Position numbers and translations under genes: made by a program. The notes under the pieces were generated by a model. That model was not told the DNA's origin, did no database searches, and saw only the letters and a program-made list of their open reading frames with translations. DNA of 64,000 nt from Akkermansiaceae bacterium UBA2381 (GTDB lineage: Bacteria > Verrucomicrobiota > Verrucomicrobiia > Verrucomicrobiales > DEV007), in the NCBI GenBank assembly GCA_002344215.1, contig DDSV01000049.1, positions 1 through 64,000 of the forward strand, in the 5' to 3' direction. Shown here piece by piece: positions 24,566-32,751 of the stretch (position 1 is the stretch's first letter; each line of letters opens with the position of its first letter).

Positions 24566-25705
24566 ATGTTTCTCTCCCTAGTCGCGGCGGCCAGCCCCGG
24601 GGTTTCAGATCCCGGAGTGACCGGATCGTGGACTCTCCTGATTGTCTATTTCTGCATCGCGATCCTGGTGTCGTTTTTCTGTTCTGTCTGGGAAGCGGTC
24701 ATTCTCAGTGTGACTAATCCTTACATCGCCAGCCTCAAGAACACCCGACCGAGATCCGGGGCACGCCTCGAAGTTCTCAAAACCAGAATAGGCCGTCCCC
24801 TCACCTCGGTCCTCACTCTGAACACGGTCGCTCACACCATGGGCGCCATGAGTGTGGCCTCGCAGGTAACGGCCCTCGGCGGAGGACACTGGGACGCGCT
24901 CGCCGGGGCCCTGATGACCCTTGCCATCCTCATCCTCTCGGAAATTATTCCAAAGAATCTCGGAGCCCGATACTGGCGAAGCTGGGCTCCCTGGGTAAGC
25001 CTGTGCCTGGTCTGGCTCACCCGCCTGATGAGCCCTGTCGTGTGGTTCATCGAGATTTTCAGCAAAAACCATCACATCGAAGCCGCGTTCAGCCGCGATG
25101 AACTGAAGGTCATGGCCGAGTTGGGGACGCGCCAGGGCGATCTGAAGGAAAACGAGTCCCGCATCCTCGAAAACCTCCTTCAGCTCAGGGACATCTCGGT
25201 GCGCGAGGTAATGACCCCGAGAGTGGTCGTCTTTGCGCTGAACGAAGACACCTCCGTGCAATACTATCTGGATCACCACGACACCTCACCCTTCTCCCGA
25301 ATTCCCATTTTCAGCGAAAACCGGGATGATATTCGCGGCTTCGTTCTAAAGCATGACATCCTCCTCGCGGCGGCGCAGGATAAATACGGCCTGAAGCTGA
25401 AAGATCTCAATCGCCCCATCGCGGCGATTCCCCAGATCACCAAACTGACGGACACCTTCCAGCATCTCGTCGCGAACCGTCACCACGTCGCCATCGTGCT
25501 GGACGAGTATGGCGGCATGAGCGGACTCGTCACCATGGAGGATGTCGTCGAGACACTCCTGGGTCATGAAATTGTCGACGAAGCCGACACCCGCGAGGAC
25601 ATGCAGGAGTTTGCCCGCAATCTCTGGAAAACACGTGCCCTCAAAATGGGGCTGGAGGTCAACTCCGCGGGACTCAAGGAGAATATCAATGGCTCTTCCA
25701 GTTGA
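24566..25705 (+). CDS. CNNM/hemolysin-C-type protein (DUF21 + CBS pair)
   Basis: 379 residues. An N-terminal DUF21 transmembrane domain (about 15-180; VSFFCSVWEAVILSVTNPYIASL, the family N-S-x-x-E variant, then NTVAHTMGAMSVASQVTALGG, ALAGALMTLAILILSEIIPKNLGARYW) precedes two CBS domains (about 200-330; REVMTPRVVVFALNED, SRIPIFSENRDDIRGFVLKHDIL, VANRHHVAIVLDEYGGMSGLVTMEDVVETLLG). It is likely a magnesium/cobalt efflux or homeostasis protein. The ATG at 24566 is preceded by GGGGGAACC. The C-terminal hemolysin/CorC domain is short or missing. The 3' end overlaps the end of the convergent EamA gene by 20 bases. Confidence 0.9.
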   Translation: MFLSLVAAASPGVSDPGVTGSWTLLIVYFCIAILVSFFCSVWEAVILSVTNPYIASLKNTRPRSGARLEVLKTRIGRPLTSVLTLNTVAHTMGAMSVASQVTALGGGHWDALAGALMTLAILILSEIIPKNLGARYWRSWAPWVSLCLVWLTRLMSPVVWFIEIFSKNHHIEAAFSRDELKVMAELGTRQGDLKENESRILENLLQLRDISVREVMTPRVVVFALNEDTSVQYYLDHHDTSPFSRIPIFSENRDDIRGFVLKHDILLAAAQDKYGLKLKDLNRPIAAIPQITKLTDTFQHLVANRHHVAIVLDEYGGMSGLVTMEDVVETLLGHEIVDEADTREDMQEFARNLWKTRALKMGLEVNSAGLKENINGSSS

Positions 25706-26594
25706 GAAGGATCACTCCCGCGAGCATCAGCCCGAGACAGAGAGATTTCCATCCGAGGTTCAGCCGCTCTTTCAATACAAAGACACCTCCAAGGAATCCG
25801 ATGATGACAGACGTGCGCCGGATCGGCGAGATCACTGAAATGAGCGCTCCGTCGCTGGCAATCGCGGCAAAATAGAACGCATCCGCGATGAGTAGTGCTA
25901 TCCCCACTACGGGTATCATCCATCGCCATTCAAACCGGCCCCGATCCTTCAGGGCGAGGCGCCAGATCAGGACAAAGGGAAACAGAACCACGGCCAGGTA
26001 GATCGAAAACCAGAACTGCAGCGTCGCGACTCCAAGCCCGAGAGATTGGAGGAGGTATTTATCATAGATCGCACTCACCGCCCCCAGCAGCGTTGCCAGA
26101 ATCAGGCAGGCGAACCATTTGTCCCGGTGAAAAACAATCCCTTCCACTCGCCCCAGAAGCGAAAAGCCGTAGAAGGCGGTCAGGATGATGGCGATCCCGA
26201 TCCATTGCCACAGTCCGGGTGATTCGCCCAGAACAAGGAAGGCCAGCAGAATGGTCCAAAGGGGCGCAGTCGAGCGAATCGGGCCGGCGATGGTGAGGGG
26301 CAGATGTTTTAAGGCAAAATAGCCAAAAACCCACGAAGCGGAAACAAGCAACGCTTTGGCAAAAAGAAAGGCATGTCCGGCGAAAGTGAGCGGATCAACG
26401 CTGAGGGCATCGTGCCAGGGCACGGGCAGGAGCGGAGTCGCGATCCGAAGGAGGAGCCAGGTGACAGCTCCGGTGAGCACACCGAAAAACAGCACCGGCG
26501 GCACCGCATTGTCCCGGACCGCGAGCTTTTTGAGCAGCTCGTAGATACCGAGAACCACTGCAGAACTGACCGATAGCAGGACCCAGGACATCAT
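25686..26594 (-). CDS. EamA/DMT-superfamily permease
   Basis: About 302 residues, ten hydrophobic segments in two EamA repeats (for example LKHLPLTIAGPIRSTAPLWTILLAFLVLGE, and ASDGALISVISPIRRTSVIIGFLGGVFVLKERL). The position of the repeated P-[IL]-x-R-x-x-x-x-x motif fits drug/metabolite transporters. Start at the ATG at 26594 or 26591 (MMSWVLLS), two to five bases after the stop of the cysteine-cluster gene, so the two are translationally linked. The substrate is unknown. Confidence 0.88.
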   Translation of the reverse strand: MMSWVLLSVSSAVVLGIYELLKKLAVRDNAVPPVLFFGVLTGAVTWLLLRIATPLLPVPWHDALSVDPLTFAGHAFLFAKALLVSASWVFGYFALKHLPLTIAGPIRSTAPLWTILLAFLVLGESPGLWQWIGIAIILTAFYGFSLLGRVEGIVFHRDKWFACLILATLLGAVSAIYDKYLLQSLGLGVATLQFWFSIYLAVVLFPFVLIWRLALKDRGRFEWRWMIPVVGIALLIADAFYFAAIASDGALISVISPIRRTSVIIGFLGGVFVLKERLNLGWKSLCLGLMLAGVILLNWKSH

Positions 26595-26595
26595 C

Positions 26596-27288
26596 TCACT
26601 CCGCTTCCGCAGCCTCGATCTCGGCAATGAAATCGCGGCTCGCCAGATCTCCGAGGAAACGAAGCTCCTCGCCGAGAACCCGGTAGGCAGGCTCACCCCC
26701 GGCACAGGTTCGCCCGCAATGGGTCCGACTCACGAATCCGTCGTATCCCTCAAAGCACTGGGGATCATTCTCCTCACTGTGCAGCGTCAGGAGAGCCTGA
26801 TCCACTTCGTGCCCCTCGATCGTGAGCGGATGCAGCCAGCAGGTGACCGGCTTGTAAAACCAGGGCGGCAGATCCCGCTCCTGCGCGAGGACCTGCAGAC
26901 CGCAGCGGGCATCCTCAAGGAGAAAAACACAAGCCGTATCGGGAAAATGAGCCGGGTATTCGGCAATCCGTTCTTTCATCGCCGAGGGCCGGGTCGCGGT
27001 CTTCGGACCGGACACCGTATCCTGCCAGGACCCGAAAACCACGACCTGCTCGGGAAGGTCGACACCCAGCCGCTCAAAGTCAGCGCGCGACGTCTTAACC
27101 ACCTCGCGAATGACCTCCGCTTCCTCCTCGCCGAGGTAGGCTCCGTCGTGGCAGCAATTCCCCCCGCAATCGCTCAGGCGGCAGCGCTGCAGAGGTCGCC
27201 GCAGGGCTGCATGGTCCAAGGCCATCCCGGAAACGAGATCCGCGAGCCACTCCAGTGTCTGATGATAAGCCGCGATTGCGCGATACAT
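26596..27288 (-). CDS. Cysteine-cluster protein (possible Fe-S/zinc binding), unknown function
   Basis: 230 residues. An N-terminal cluster CRLSDCGGNCCHDGAYL is followed by further cysteines (ARCGLQ, TCWLHP, QCFEGYDG, HCGRTCAGGEPAY), reminiscent of YkgJ-type or DUF3109 metal-binding proteins. No enzymatic motif is recognisable. It is cytoplasmic by appearance. It precedes the EamA permease by two bases, and both run leftward from the divergent region at 27289-27362 that also faces module 2. Confidence 0.7.
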   Translation of the reverse strand: MYRAIAAYHQTLEWLADLVSGMALDHAALRRPLQRCRLSDCGGNCCHDGAYLGEEEAEVIREVVKTSRADFERLGVDLPEQVVVFGSWQDTVSGPKTATRPSAMKERIAEYPAHFPDTACVFLLEDARCGLQVLAQERDLPPWFYKPVTCWLHPLTIEGHEVDQALLTLHSEENDPQCFEGYDGFVSRTHCGRTCAGGEPAYRVLGEELRFLGDLASRDFIAEIEAAEAE

Positions 27289-27362
27289 GTGGGGGCGAAC
27301 TTGCGTGAGATCAGGCGCACTGTCGACGTTTATCAGGTAGACTCGAATTGAAATTTCTCCGG

Positions 27363-30300
27363 ATGAGGCCTGTCCTACTTATTGCTTTCACCCTGCCCCT
27401 CTCGACAGCCTTCGCGGAGAAGTTGCAGTTCAACCGTGATGTGAAGCCTATTCTCTCGGATAAATGCTTCACCTGCCACGGGCCGGACGCGAAGAATCAG
27501 AAATCAGAGTTCCGCATCGACACCCTCGAGCACGCCACCACGAATCACGATGGCGTCTTCGGCATTGTTCCCGGCAAGTTGAAGGAGAGCGAAGTCCACT
27601 GGAGGATCCATTCGGAGGATGCGGAAGACATCATGCCCCCTCCCGAGACCAAGAAAAAACTCACCCCCCGGGAAATCGAGATTCTTGACCGCTGGATTGA
27701 GGAAGGTGCGGTCTATGAGGAACACTGGTCCTTTGTCCCCCTCCCGGAGAAGGTCACCGTTCCCGAGGTCAAATCGAACCTGGTGAAGAACGAGATCGAT
27801 GCCTTTGTTTTTTCCCGGCTCGAAAAGGAAGGCTTCGCCCCCTCTCCGGAAACCACGCGCGAGAAATGGCTCCGTCGCGTGAGCTTTGACCTCACCGGCC
27901 TTCCGCCGACTCCGGCCGAACTCGATGCCTTTGTCGCCGATACCGCGCCCGATGCCTATGAAAAAGCGGTCGACCGCCTCTTCCTGACAGATGCCTACGC
28001 CGAGCGATTCACGGCGGAATGGCTCGATGTGTCGCGCTATTCGGACAGTTATGGATTCCAGGTCGACGGGGACCGCACCGTCTGGCCGTGGCGGGACTGG
28101 GTCATTCGCGCCTTCAAGGAAAACCTGCCCTACGATCAGTTCATCACCTGGCAGCTTGCCGGAGACCTGCTTCCAAATCCGACCCGCGACCAGATTCTCG
28201 CGACGACCTTCAGCCGCCTGCACCCGCAGAATGTCGAGGGAGGCAGCGTTCCCGAGGAATTCCGCGTCGAGTATGTCTCCGACCGGCTTCACACCTACGG
28301 CACCGCCTTCCTCGGCCTGACCATGGAATGCACGCGCTGCCACGATCACAAGTACGATCCCATCAAGGCGAAAGACTACTACAGGATGTCCGCCTACTTC
28401 TCCAACATCGACGAGGCCGGCTTGTATTCCTATTTTACCCCCGCAGTGCCGACGCCGACCCTCTGGCTGCCTGATGAAAATCAGGAAAAAGAATTCCATC
28501 GGCTGGAGGAGGAAATCACCCGGACTTCGGAAGCGCTTGAGAAACACACTGCTTCCTCGTCCGAAGCCTTCACCGCCTGGAAAACCACCCACCCGGGGCC
28601 TGTCGCACTCCCCTCTCCGATCGCGGCCTTTTCATTCGATGAACTGAAGGACGGTGCCTACCCGAACCAGATCGAAAAGGGCGAAGCAGCCAAAACCTCG
28701 CCGAACAACAAAATCGAAGCGGGAAAATCCGGCAATGCCGTCCGTCTTACCGGCGATGACGCGGTCACCCTCCCCGTCGGGAATTTCACCCGCAACGACG
28801 CCTTCTCCGTCTCCCTCTGGTTGCAGACACCCGATCAAAAATCACGGGCGGTCATCTTCAGCCGATCAAAGGCGTGGACCGACGCGGCAAGCCGCGGATA
28901 CGAGGTCCTCTTCGACGAGGGCAAACTGAGCGCCGCGCTCGTCCACTACGAACCCGGGAACGCCATCCGGGTGCGGGCCAAAGAGGCCTTTCCCACCGGC
29001 GAGTGGAAACATGTCACCCTGACCTATGATGGTTCTAGCCTCGCCGCAGGGGTGCGCCTCTATGTCGACGGTTCTCCGATCGAGTTGGAGATCATCCGCG
29101 ACAAACTCACCCGGGACATCACGGGAGGCGGCAGTGACACCATCGTCATCGGGGAACGGATGCGCGACAGCGGATTCAAGAACGGCCTCGTCGATGACTT
29201 CCGGGTCTATCAGGAGGAACTCTCCGCCGGCCAGGTCAGCGCACTCGCCGCCGGGAAACCGGAGTCCGATCCCGATCTCTTCCATTTTCTCACCCGTCAC
29301 GATCCCGTCGCCGGTGAACTGCGTGGAAAGCTCCTGACATTGCGTAAATCGCGCGGGGAACTTGTGGAGAAAATCAGCGAGATCATGGTCATGGAGGAGA
29401 TGAAAGAGCCGCGGCAGAATTATCTTCTCGAGCGCGGCCAATACTCCTCCAGGGGCGAAGCCGTTTCCCCGGGAGTTCCCGGGTTTCTTCCACCTCTGCC
29501 GGAAGGCGCACCGAACAACCGCCTTGGTCTCGCCCAATGGACGGTGAGTTCATCGAACCCGCTCACCGCACGTGTCACCGTGAATCGCTACTGGCAACGA
29601 CTCTTCCTGCACGGGCTTGTCGCGACCACGGAGGACTTCGGGAGTCAGGGGCGCCCCCCTACCCACCCCGAGTTGCTCGACTGGCTCGCGCGGGATTTCA
29701 TCGAACACGGCTGGGACCTCCGGCATCTCCTCAAAACCATTGTTCTCTCGGGAACCTACCGCCAGCGGTCTGATGTCGCTTCGGGAGAGCTCGCGGAACG
29801 TGACCCGGAGAACAGCATGCTTTATCGCTACCCGGCTCCGCGCCTCACCGCAGAAATGTTGAGGGACAACGCGCTCGCCGTGAGCGGCCTCCTCGTCTCC
29901 AAAGTCGGAGGCCCCTCCGTAAAACCCTACGACATCGCCGCCGCTTTCAAACCCTCGACCCCCGACAAGGGCGAGGGACTCTATCGACGAAGTGTCTATA
30001 CCTACATGAGACAGACCTCACCGTCTCCGCTCATGACAACGCTGAACGCCTCGAAACGGGATGTTTGTCAGGTGAAGATCGAGCTCACTGATTCACCCCT
30101 GCAGGGGCTTGTCATGCTGAACTCACCCCAGTTCGTCGAAGCGGCCCGGACGCTCGCAACCTCCCTCATCGAAAAACACGGGGGAGATGACCGCCAGCTC
30201 GTCGATGATGCCTTCCGCCGCCTCACCAGCCGGTATCCTGACGATGATGAGCGAACCGTCCTGAGCGGACTTCTCAAAGAGCAAACGGCCCATTTCTCCG

Positions 30301-30440
30301 GCAAACCCGAAGAGGCTGCAAGCCTCATTACCACCGGAGAATCGTCCGCCCCGGTGACCGATCAACCTGCCCGGCTCGCCGCAGTGACAACCCTTGTCTC
30401 GACGCTACTGAACTTTGACGAGTGCATTTCAAAGCGCTAA
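27363..30440 (+). CDS. PSCyt1-DUF1549-LamG-DUF1553 secreted protein (module 2)
   Basis: 1025 residues from the ATG at 27363 (MRPVLLIAFTLPLSTAFA, signal peptide). Order: PSCyt1 cytochrome domain (DVKPILSDKCFTCHGPDAKNQKSEFRIDTLEHATT, heme motif C35-x-x-C38-H39); DUF1549 (NEIDAFVFSRLEKEGFAPSPE to the second heme motif ECTRCHDHKYDPIKAKDYY); a LamG-type concanavalin fold (about 465-640; DAFSVSLWLQTPDQ, GEWKHVTLTYDGS, VRLYVDGSPIE, NGLVDDFRVYQEEL); and DUF1553 (LAQWTVSSSNPLTARVTVNRYWQRLF, DWLARDFIEHGWDLRHLLKTIVLSGTYRQRS, RLTAEMLRDNALAVSGLL). It is exported. The LamG domain suggests it binds a polysaccharide, but activity is unknown. A DUF1501 gene follows 61 bases downstream; a REP hairpin lies between them. 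Confidence 0.92.
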   Translation: MRPVLLIAFTLPLSTAFAEKLQFNRDVKPILSDKCFTCHGPDAKNQKSEFRIDTLEHATTNHDGVFGIVPGKLKESEVHWRIHSEDAEDIMPPPETKKKLTPREIEILDRWIEEGAVYEEHWSFVPLPEKVTVPEVKSNLVKNEIDAFVFSRLEKEGFAPSPETTREKWLRRVSFDLTGLPPTPAELDAFVADTAPDAYEKAVDRLFLTDAYAERFTAEWLDVSRYSDSYGFQVDGDRTVWPWRDWVIRAFKENLPYDQFITWQLAGDLLPNPTRDQILATTFSRLHPQNVEGGSVPEEFRVEYVSDRLHTYGTAFLGLTMECTRCHDHKYDPIKAKDYYRMSAYFSNIDEAGLYSYFTPAVPTPTLWLPDENQEKEFHRLEEEITRTSEALEKHTASSSEAFTAWKTTHPGPVALPSPIAAFSFDELKDGAYPNQIEKGEAAKTSPNNKIEAGKSGNAVRLTGDDAVTLPVGNFTRNDAFSVSLWLQTPDQKSRAVIFSRSKAWTDAASRGYEVLFDEGKLSAALVHYEPGNAIRVRAKEAFPTGEWKHVTLTYDGSSLAAGVRLYVDGSPIELEIIRDKLTRDITGGGSDTIVIGERMRDSGFKNGLVDDFRVYQEELSAGQVSALAAGKPESDPDLFHFLTRHDPVAGELRGKLLTLRKSRGELVEKISEIMVMEEMKEPRQNYLLERGQYSSRGEAVSPGVPGFLPPLPEGAPNNRLGLAQWTVSSSNPLTARVTVNRYWQRLFLHGLVATTEDFGSQGRPPTHPELLDWLARDFIEHGWDLRHLLKTIVLSGTYRQRSDVASGELAERDPENSMLYRYPAPRLTAEMLRDNALAVSGLLVSKVGGPSVKPYDIAAAFKPSTPDKGEGLYRRSVYTYMRQTSPSPLMTTLNASKRDVCQVKIELTDSPLQGLVMLNSPQFVEAARTLATSLIEKHGGDDRQLVDDAFRRLTSRYPDDDERTVLSGLLKEQTAHFSGKPEEAASLITTGESSAPVTDQPARLAAVTTLVSTLLNFDECISKR

Positions 30441-30457
30441 AACCTGATTCTCTGATC

Positions 30458-30476
30458 GGCAAGCGGAGCGCTCGCC
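30458..30476. repeat. REP-like hairpin, second copy
   Basis: GGCAAGCG-GAG-CGCTCGCC, one mismatch in the 8-bp stem, followed by CTACA. It sits in the 61-base gap between the module 2 DUF1553 and DUF1501 genes. Confidence 0.6.
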
Positions 30477-30501
30477 CTACAATCTCCAACCCCACTTTCC
30501 G

Positions 30502-31938
30502 ATGAATTCACCTTGCACCGGATTTGATTCCTCCTTCGGTCTCAGCCGCCGTGATGCCTTGACCCGTTTCGGTGGAGGACTAGGGGGCATCGCTCTTGCC
30601 AGTCTTCTTGGTAAAGCGGAGGCAAAACCGCAATCACCCGGCTACCTCACTTCAACGCCGAAAGCAAAACGCGTCATCTATCTTTTCCAGTCGGGCGGTC
30701 CCTCGCAAATGGACCTGTTCGACTACAAGCCCCGTCTCAATGCGGAGCAGGGAAAAGAACTCCCCGAGGAAGTCCGCATGGGCCAACGTCTCACGGGGAT
30801 GTCGGGGAACCAATCGAGCCTGCCGCTCGTGGGTTCGCCGTTCAAGTTCAAACAACACGGAGCGAGCGGAGGCTGGTTCAGTGAACTGCTTCCCCACACC
30901 GCCGGAATCGCCGACGAGATCACCGTCGTCAAGTCGATGCATACGGATGCGATCAATCACGGCCCCGGGGTCACCTTCATGCAGACCGGGTCGCAGATCG
31001 GGGGCAGACCCAGCATTGGGTCCTGGTTGAGCTACGGACTCGGGTCCAGCAACGACAACCTCCCCTCCTTTGTCGTCATGATCACGAAAGATCAAAAGGG
31101 ACAACCTCTCGTGAGCCGGCTCTGGGGCAGTGGATTCCTCCCCGGAGAACATGACGGAGTCCAGTTTCGTCCTGACAAAGACGCGGTTCTCTATCTCAAC
31201 AATCCCGCCGGTCTCGACACATTCTCACGACGGAAGATGCTCGACCGTCTCGCCGAGCTTCATCAGATCCAGCTCGCCAAGTCGGGTGATCCCGCACTAG
31301 AGACCCGCATTGCGCAGTACGAGATGGGCTTTCGTATGCAGACCTCCATTCCCGAGGTGACCGATCTTTCCTCTGAACCCGATTCCACCTTCAAGCTTTA
31401 CGGCGAGGACGCCCGCACCCCCGGCACCTTTGCCGCGAATTGCCTCATGGCCCGGCGACTTGCTGAACGCGGCGTCCAGTTCATCCAGCTTTACCATCAG
31501 GACTGGGATCACCACGGCGGACTACCGGGTGCCCTGCCGAGAAAATGCAAGGAGACCGATCAGGCTTCGGCCGCTCTTGTGACCGATCTCAAGCAGCGGG
31601 GCCTTCTTGAGGACACGCTCGTGGTCTGGGGCGGGGAGTTCGGTCGCACCAACTACTGCCAGGGCAAGTTCAACCCCGGCAACTTCGGTCGAGATCATCA
31701 CCCGAAGTGCTTCTCCGTCTGGATGGCCGGAGGCGGAGTGAAGGCGGGTCACTCCCACGGGGTCACCGACGACTATTGTTACAACGTCGTTGAGGGTGGT
31801 GTTCACGTGCACGATTTTCACGCAACGCTTCTGCATCTGTTAGGAATCGATCACGAACAACTCACCTTCCAGTATCAGGGAAGGCACTTCCGCCTTACCG
31901 ATGTTCACGGGCATATCGTGAAGGAGATTCTGGCGTGA
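30502..31938 (+). CDS. DUF1501 family secreted protein (module 2)
   Basis: 478 residues. Tat-type signal GLSRRDALTRFGGGLGGIALASLLG. DUF1501 features: VIYLFQSGGPSQMDLFDYKPRL, ITVVKSMHTDAINHGPGVTFMQTG, CLMARRLAERGVQFIQLYHQDWDHHG, RGLLEDTLVVWGGEFGRTNYCQGK, GRDHHPKCFSVWMAGGGVKAGHSHG, HVHDFHATLLHLLGIDH. It is the partner of the upstream LamG-DUF1553 protein and is close in sequence to the module 3 DUF1501 rather than module 1. The stop lies nine bases from the end of the convergent SDR gene. Confidence 0.92.
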   Translation: MNSPCTGFDSSFGLSRRDALTRFGGGLGGIALASLLGKAEAKPQSPGYLTSTPKAKRVIYLFQSGGPSQMDLFDYKPRLNAEQGKELPEEVRMGQRLTGMSGNQSSLPLVGSPFKFKQHGASGGWFSELLPHTAGIADEITVVKSMHTDAINHGPGVTFMQTGSQIGGRPSIGSWLSYGLGSSNDNLPSFVVMITKDQKGQPLVSRLWGSGFLPGEHDGVQFRPDKDAVLYLNNPAGLDTFSRRKMLDRLAELHQIQLAKSGDPALETRIAQYEMGFRMQTSIPEVTDLSSEPDSTFKLYGEDARTPGTFAANCLMARRLAERGVQFIQLYHQDWDHHGGLPGALPRKCKETDQASAALVTDLKQRGLLEDTLVVWGGEFGRTNYCQGKFNPGNFGRDHHPKCFSVWMAGGGVKAGHSHGVTDDYCYNVVEGGVHVHDFHATLLHLLGIDHEQLTFQYQGRHFRLTDVHGHIVKEILA

Positions 31939-31947
31939 GAGCCCGGG

Positions 31948-32730
31948 TCACCACAGCGTGTAACCCCCGTCGATAACCAGCGTCGCACCTGTCATGTAGC
32001 GCGACGCATCGCTCGCGAGATAGATCGCAAGCGGGCCAAGATCCTCGGGTTCGCCGAACTTGCCCATTGGGATCGCCGAGAGAAAACCCTCGATCACTTC
32101 CGGATTCTCCCGCGCCCAGCGCTGATTCGGCTCGGTGAAAAAACCACCCGGGCAAATCGCATTGACCGTGACCCCGTGAGGGGCCCAGTCAGCGGCGGTT
32201 GTTTTCGTCAAGTGAATCACCGCCGCCTTGGCCGTCTCATAGCTGCGCCCGCCGATGCCGCGATTCGCGATCAGGCCCGAGATCGAGGCCACATTGATGA
32301 TGCGTCCCCCTGTTCCCCGGCGCACCATCTCTCCGCCAATGAGACGGGTGCAGAGAAAGTTACTCGTCAGGTTCAGGTCAATGATGCGCTGCCAATCCTC
32401 CAGCGACTGATCCTCAAGCGGCACGTTGAGGAGGCGCCCTCCGACGTTGTTGATGAGAATATCGATGGGACCGTGTTGGTCGAGAGCGCGACGGCAGGCC
32501 GTTTCGCATTCCTCCGGTTTGCCCATGTCGGCGATGATGGTAGCCGCCTCGCGTCCGAGCAGGCGGATCTCAGCCGCCGTCGACTCGAGACTCGCCGCGT
32601 CACGTCCTGTCAAAACGACATCGGCCCCCGCTTCAGCTAGCGCGAGGGCCATTTCACGGCCGAGGCCACGGCTTCCACCGGTAATGAAGAGACGTTTTCC
32701 GGAGAGGCGGAATCGGTCGAGGACGGACAT
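31948..32730 (-). CDS. Short-chain dehydrogenase/reductase (gluconate-5-dehydrogenase-like)
   Basis: 260 residues with the classical SDR pattern: TGGSRGLGRE (cofactor loop), DVVLTGRD, LINNVGG, then IINVASISG and the catalytic SYETAKAA (Tyr-x3-Lys), NAICPGGFFTE, and GAVLVIDGGYTLW-like ending (TLVIDGGYTLW). The R following the Gly loop in TGGSRGLGRE suits NADP or NAD; I cannot decide. It is likely to reduce or oxidise a sugar acid or polyol. It starts 21 bases after the stop of the DUF1080-ThuA gene, so the two are probably one leftward unit. Confidence 0.88.
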   Translation of the reverse strand: MSVLDRFRLSGKRLFITGGSRGLGREMALALAEAGADVVLTGRDAASLESTAAEIRLLGREAATIIADMGKPEECETACRRALDQHGPIDILINNVGGRLLNVPLEDQSLEDWQRIIDLNLTSNFLCTRLIGGEMVRRGTGGRIINVASISGLIANRGIGGRSYETAKAAVIHLTKTTAADWAPHGVTVNAICPGGFFTEPNQRWARENPEVIEGFLSAIPMGKFGEPEDLGPLAIYLASDASRYMTGATLVIDGGYTLW

Positions 32731-32751
32731 GGGACGCTTGGAAAGGTTTAC

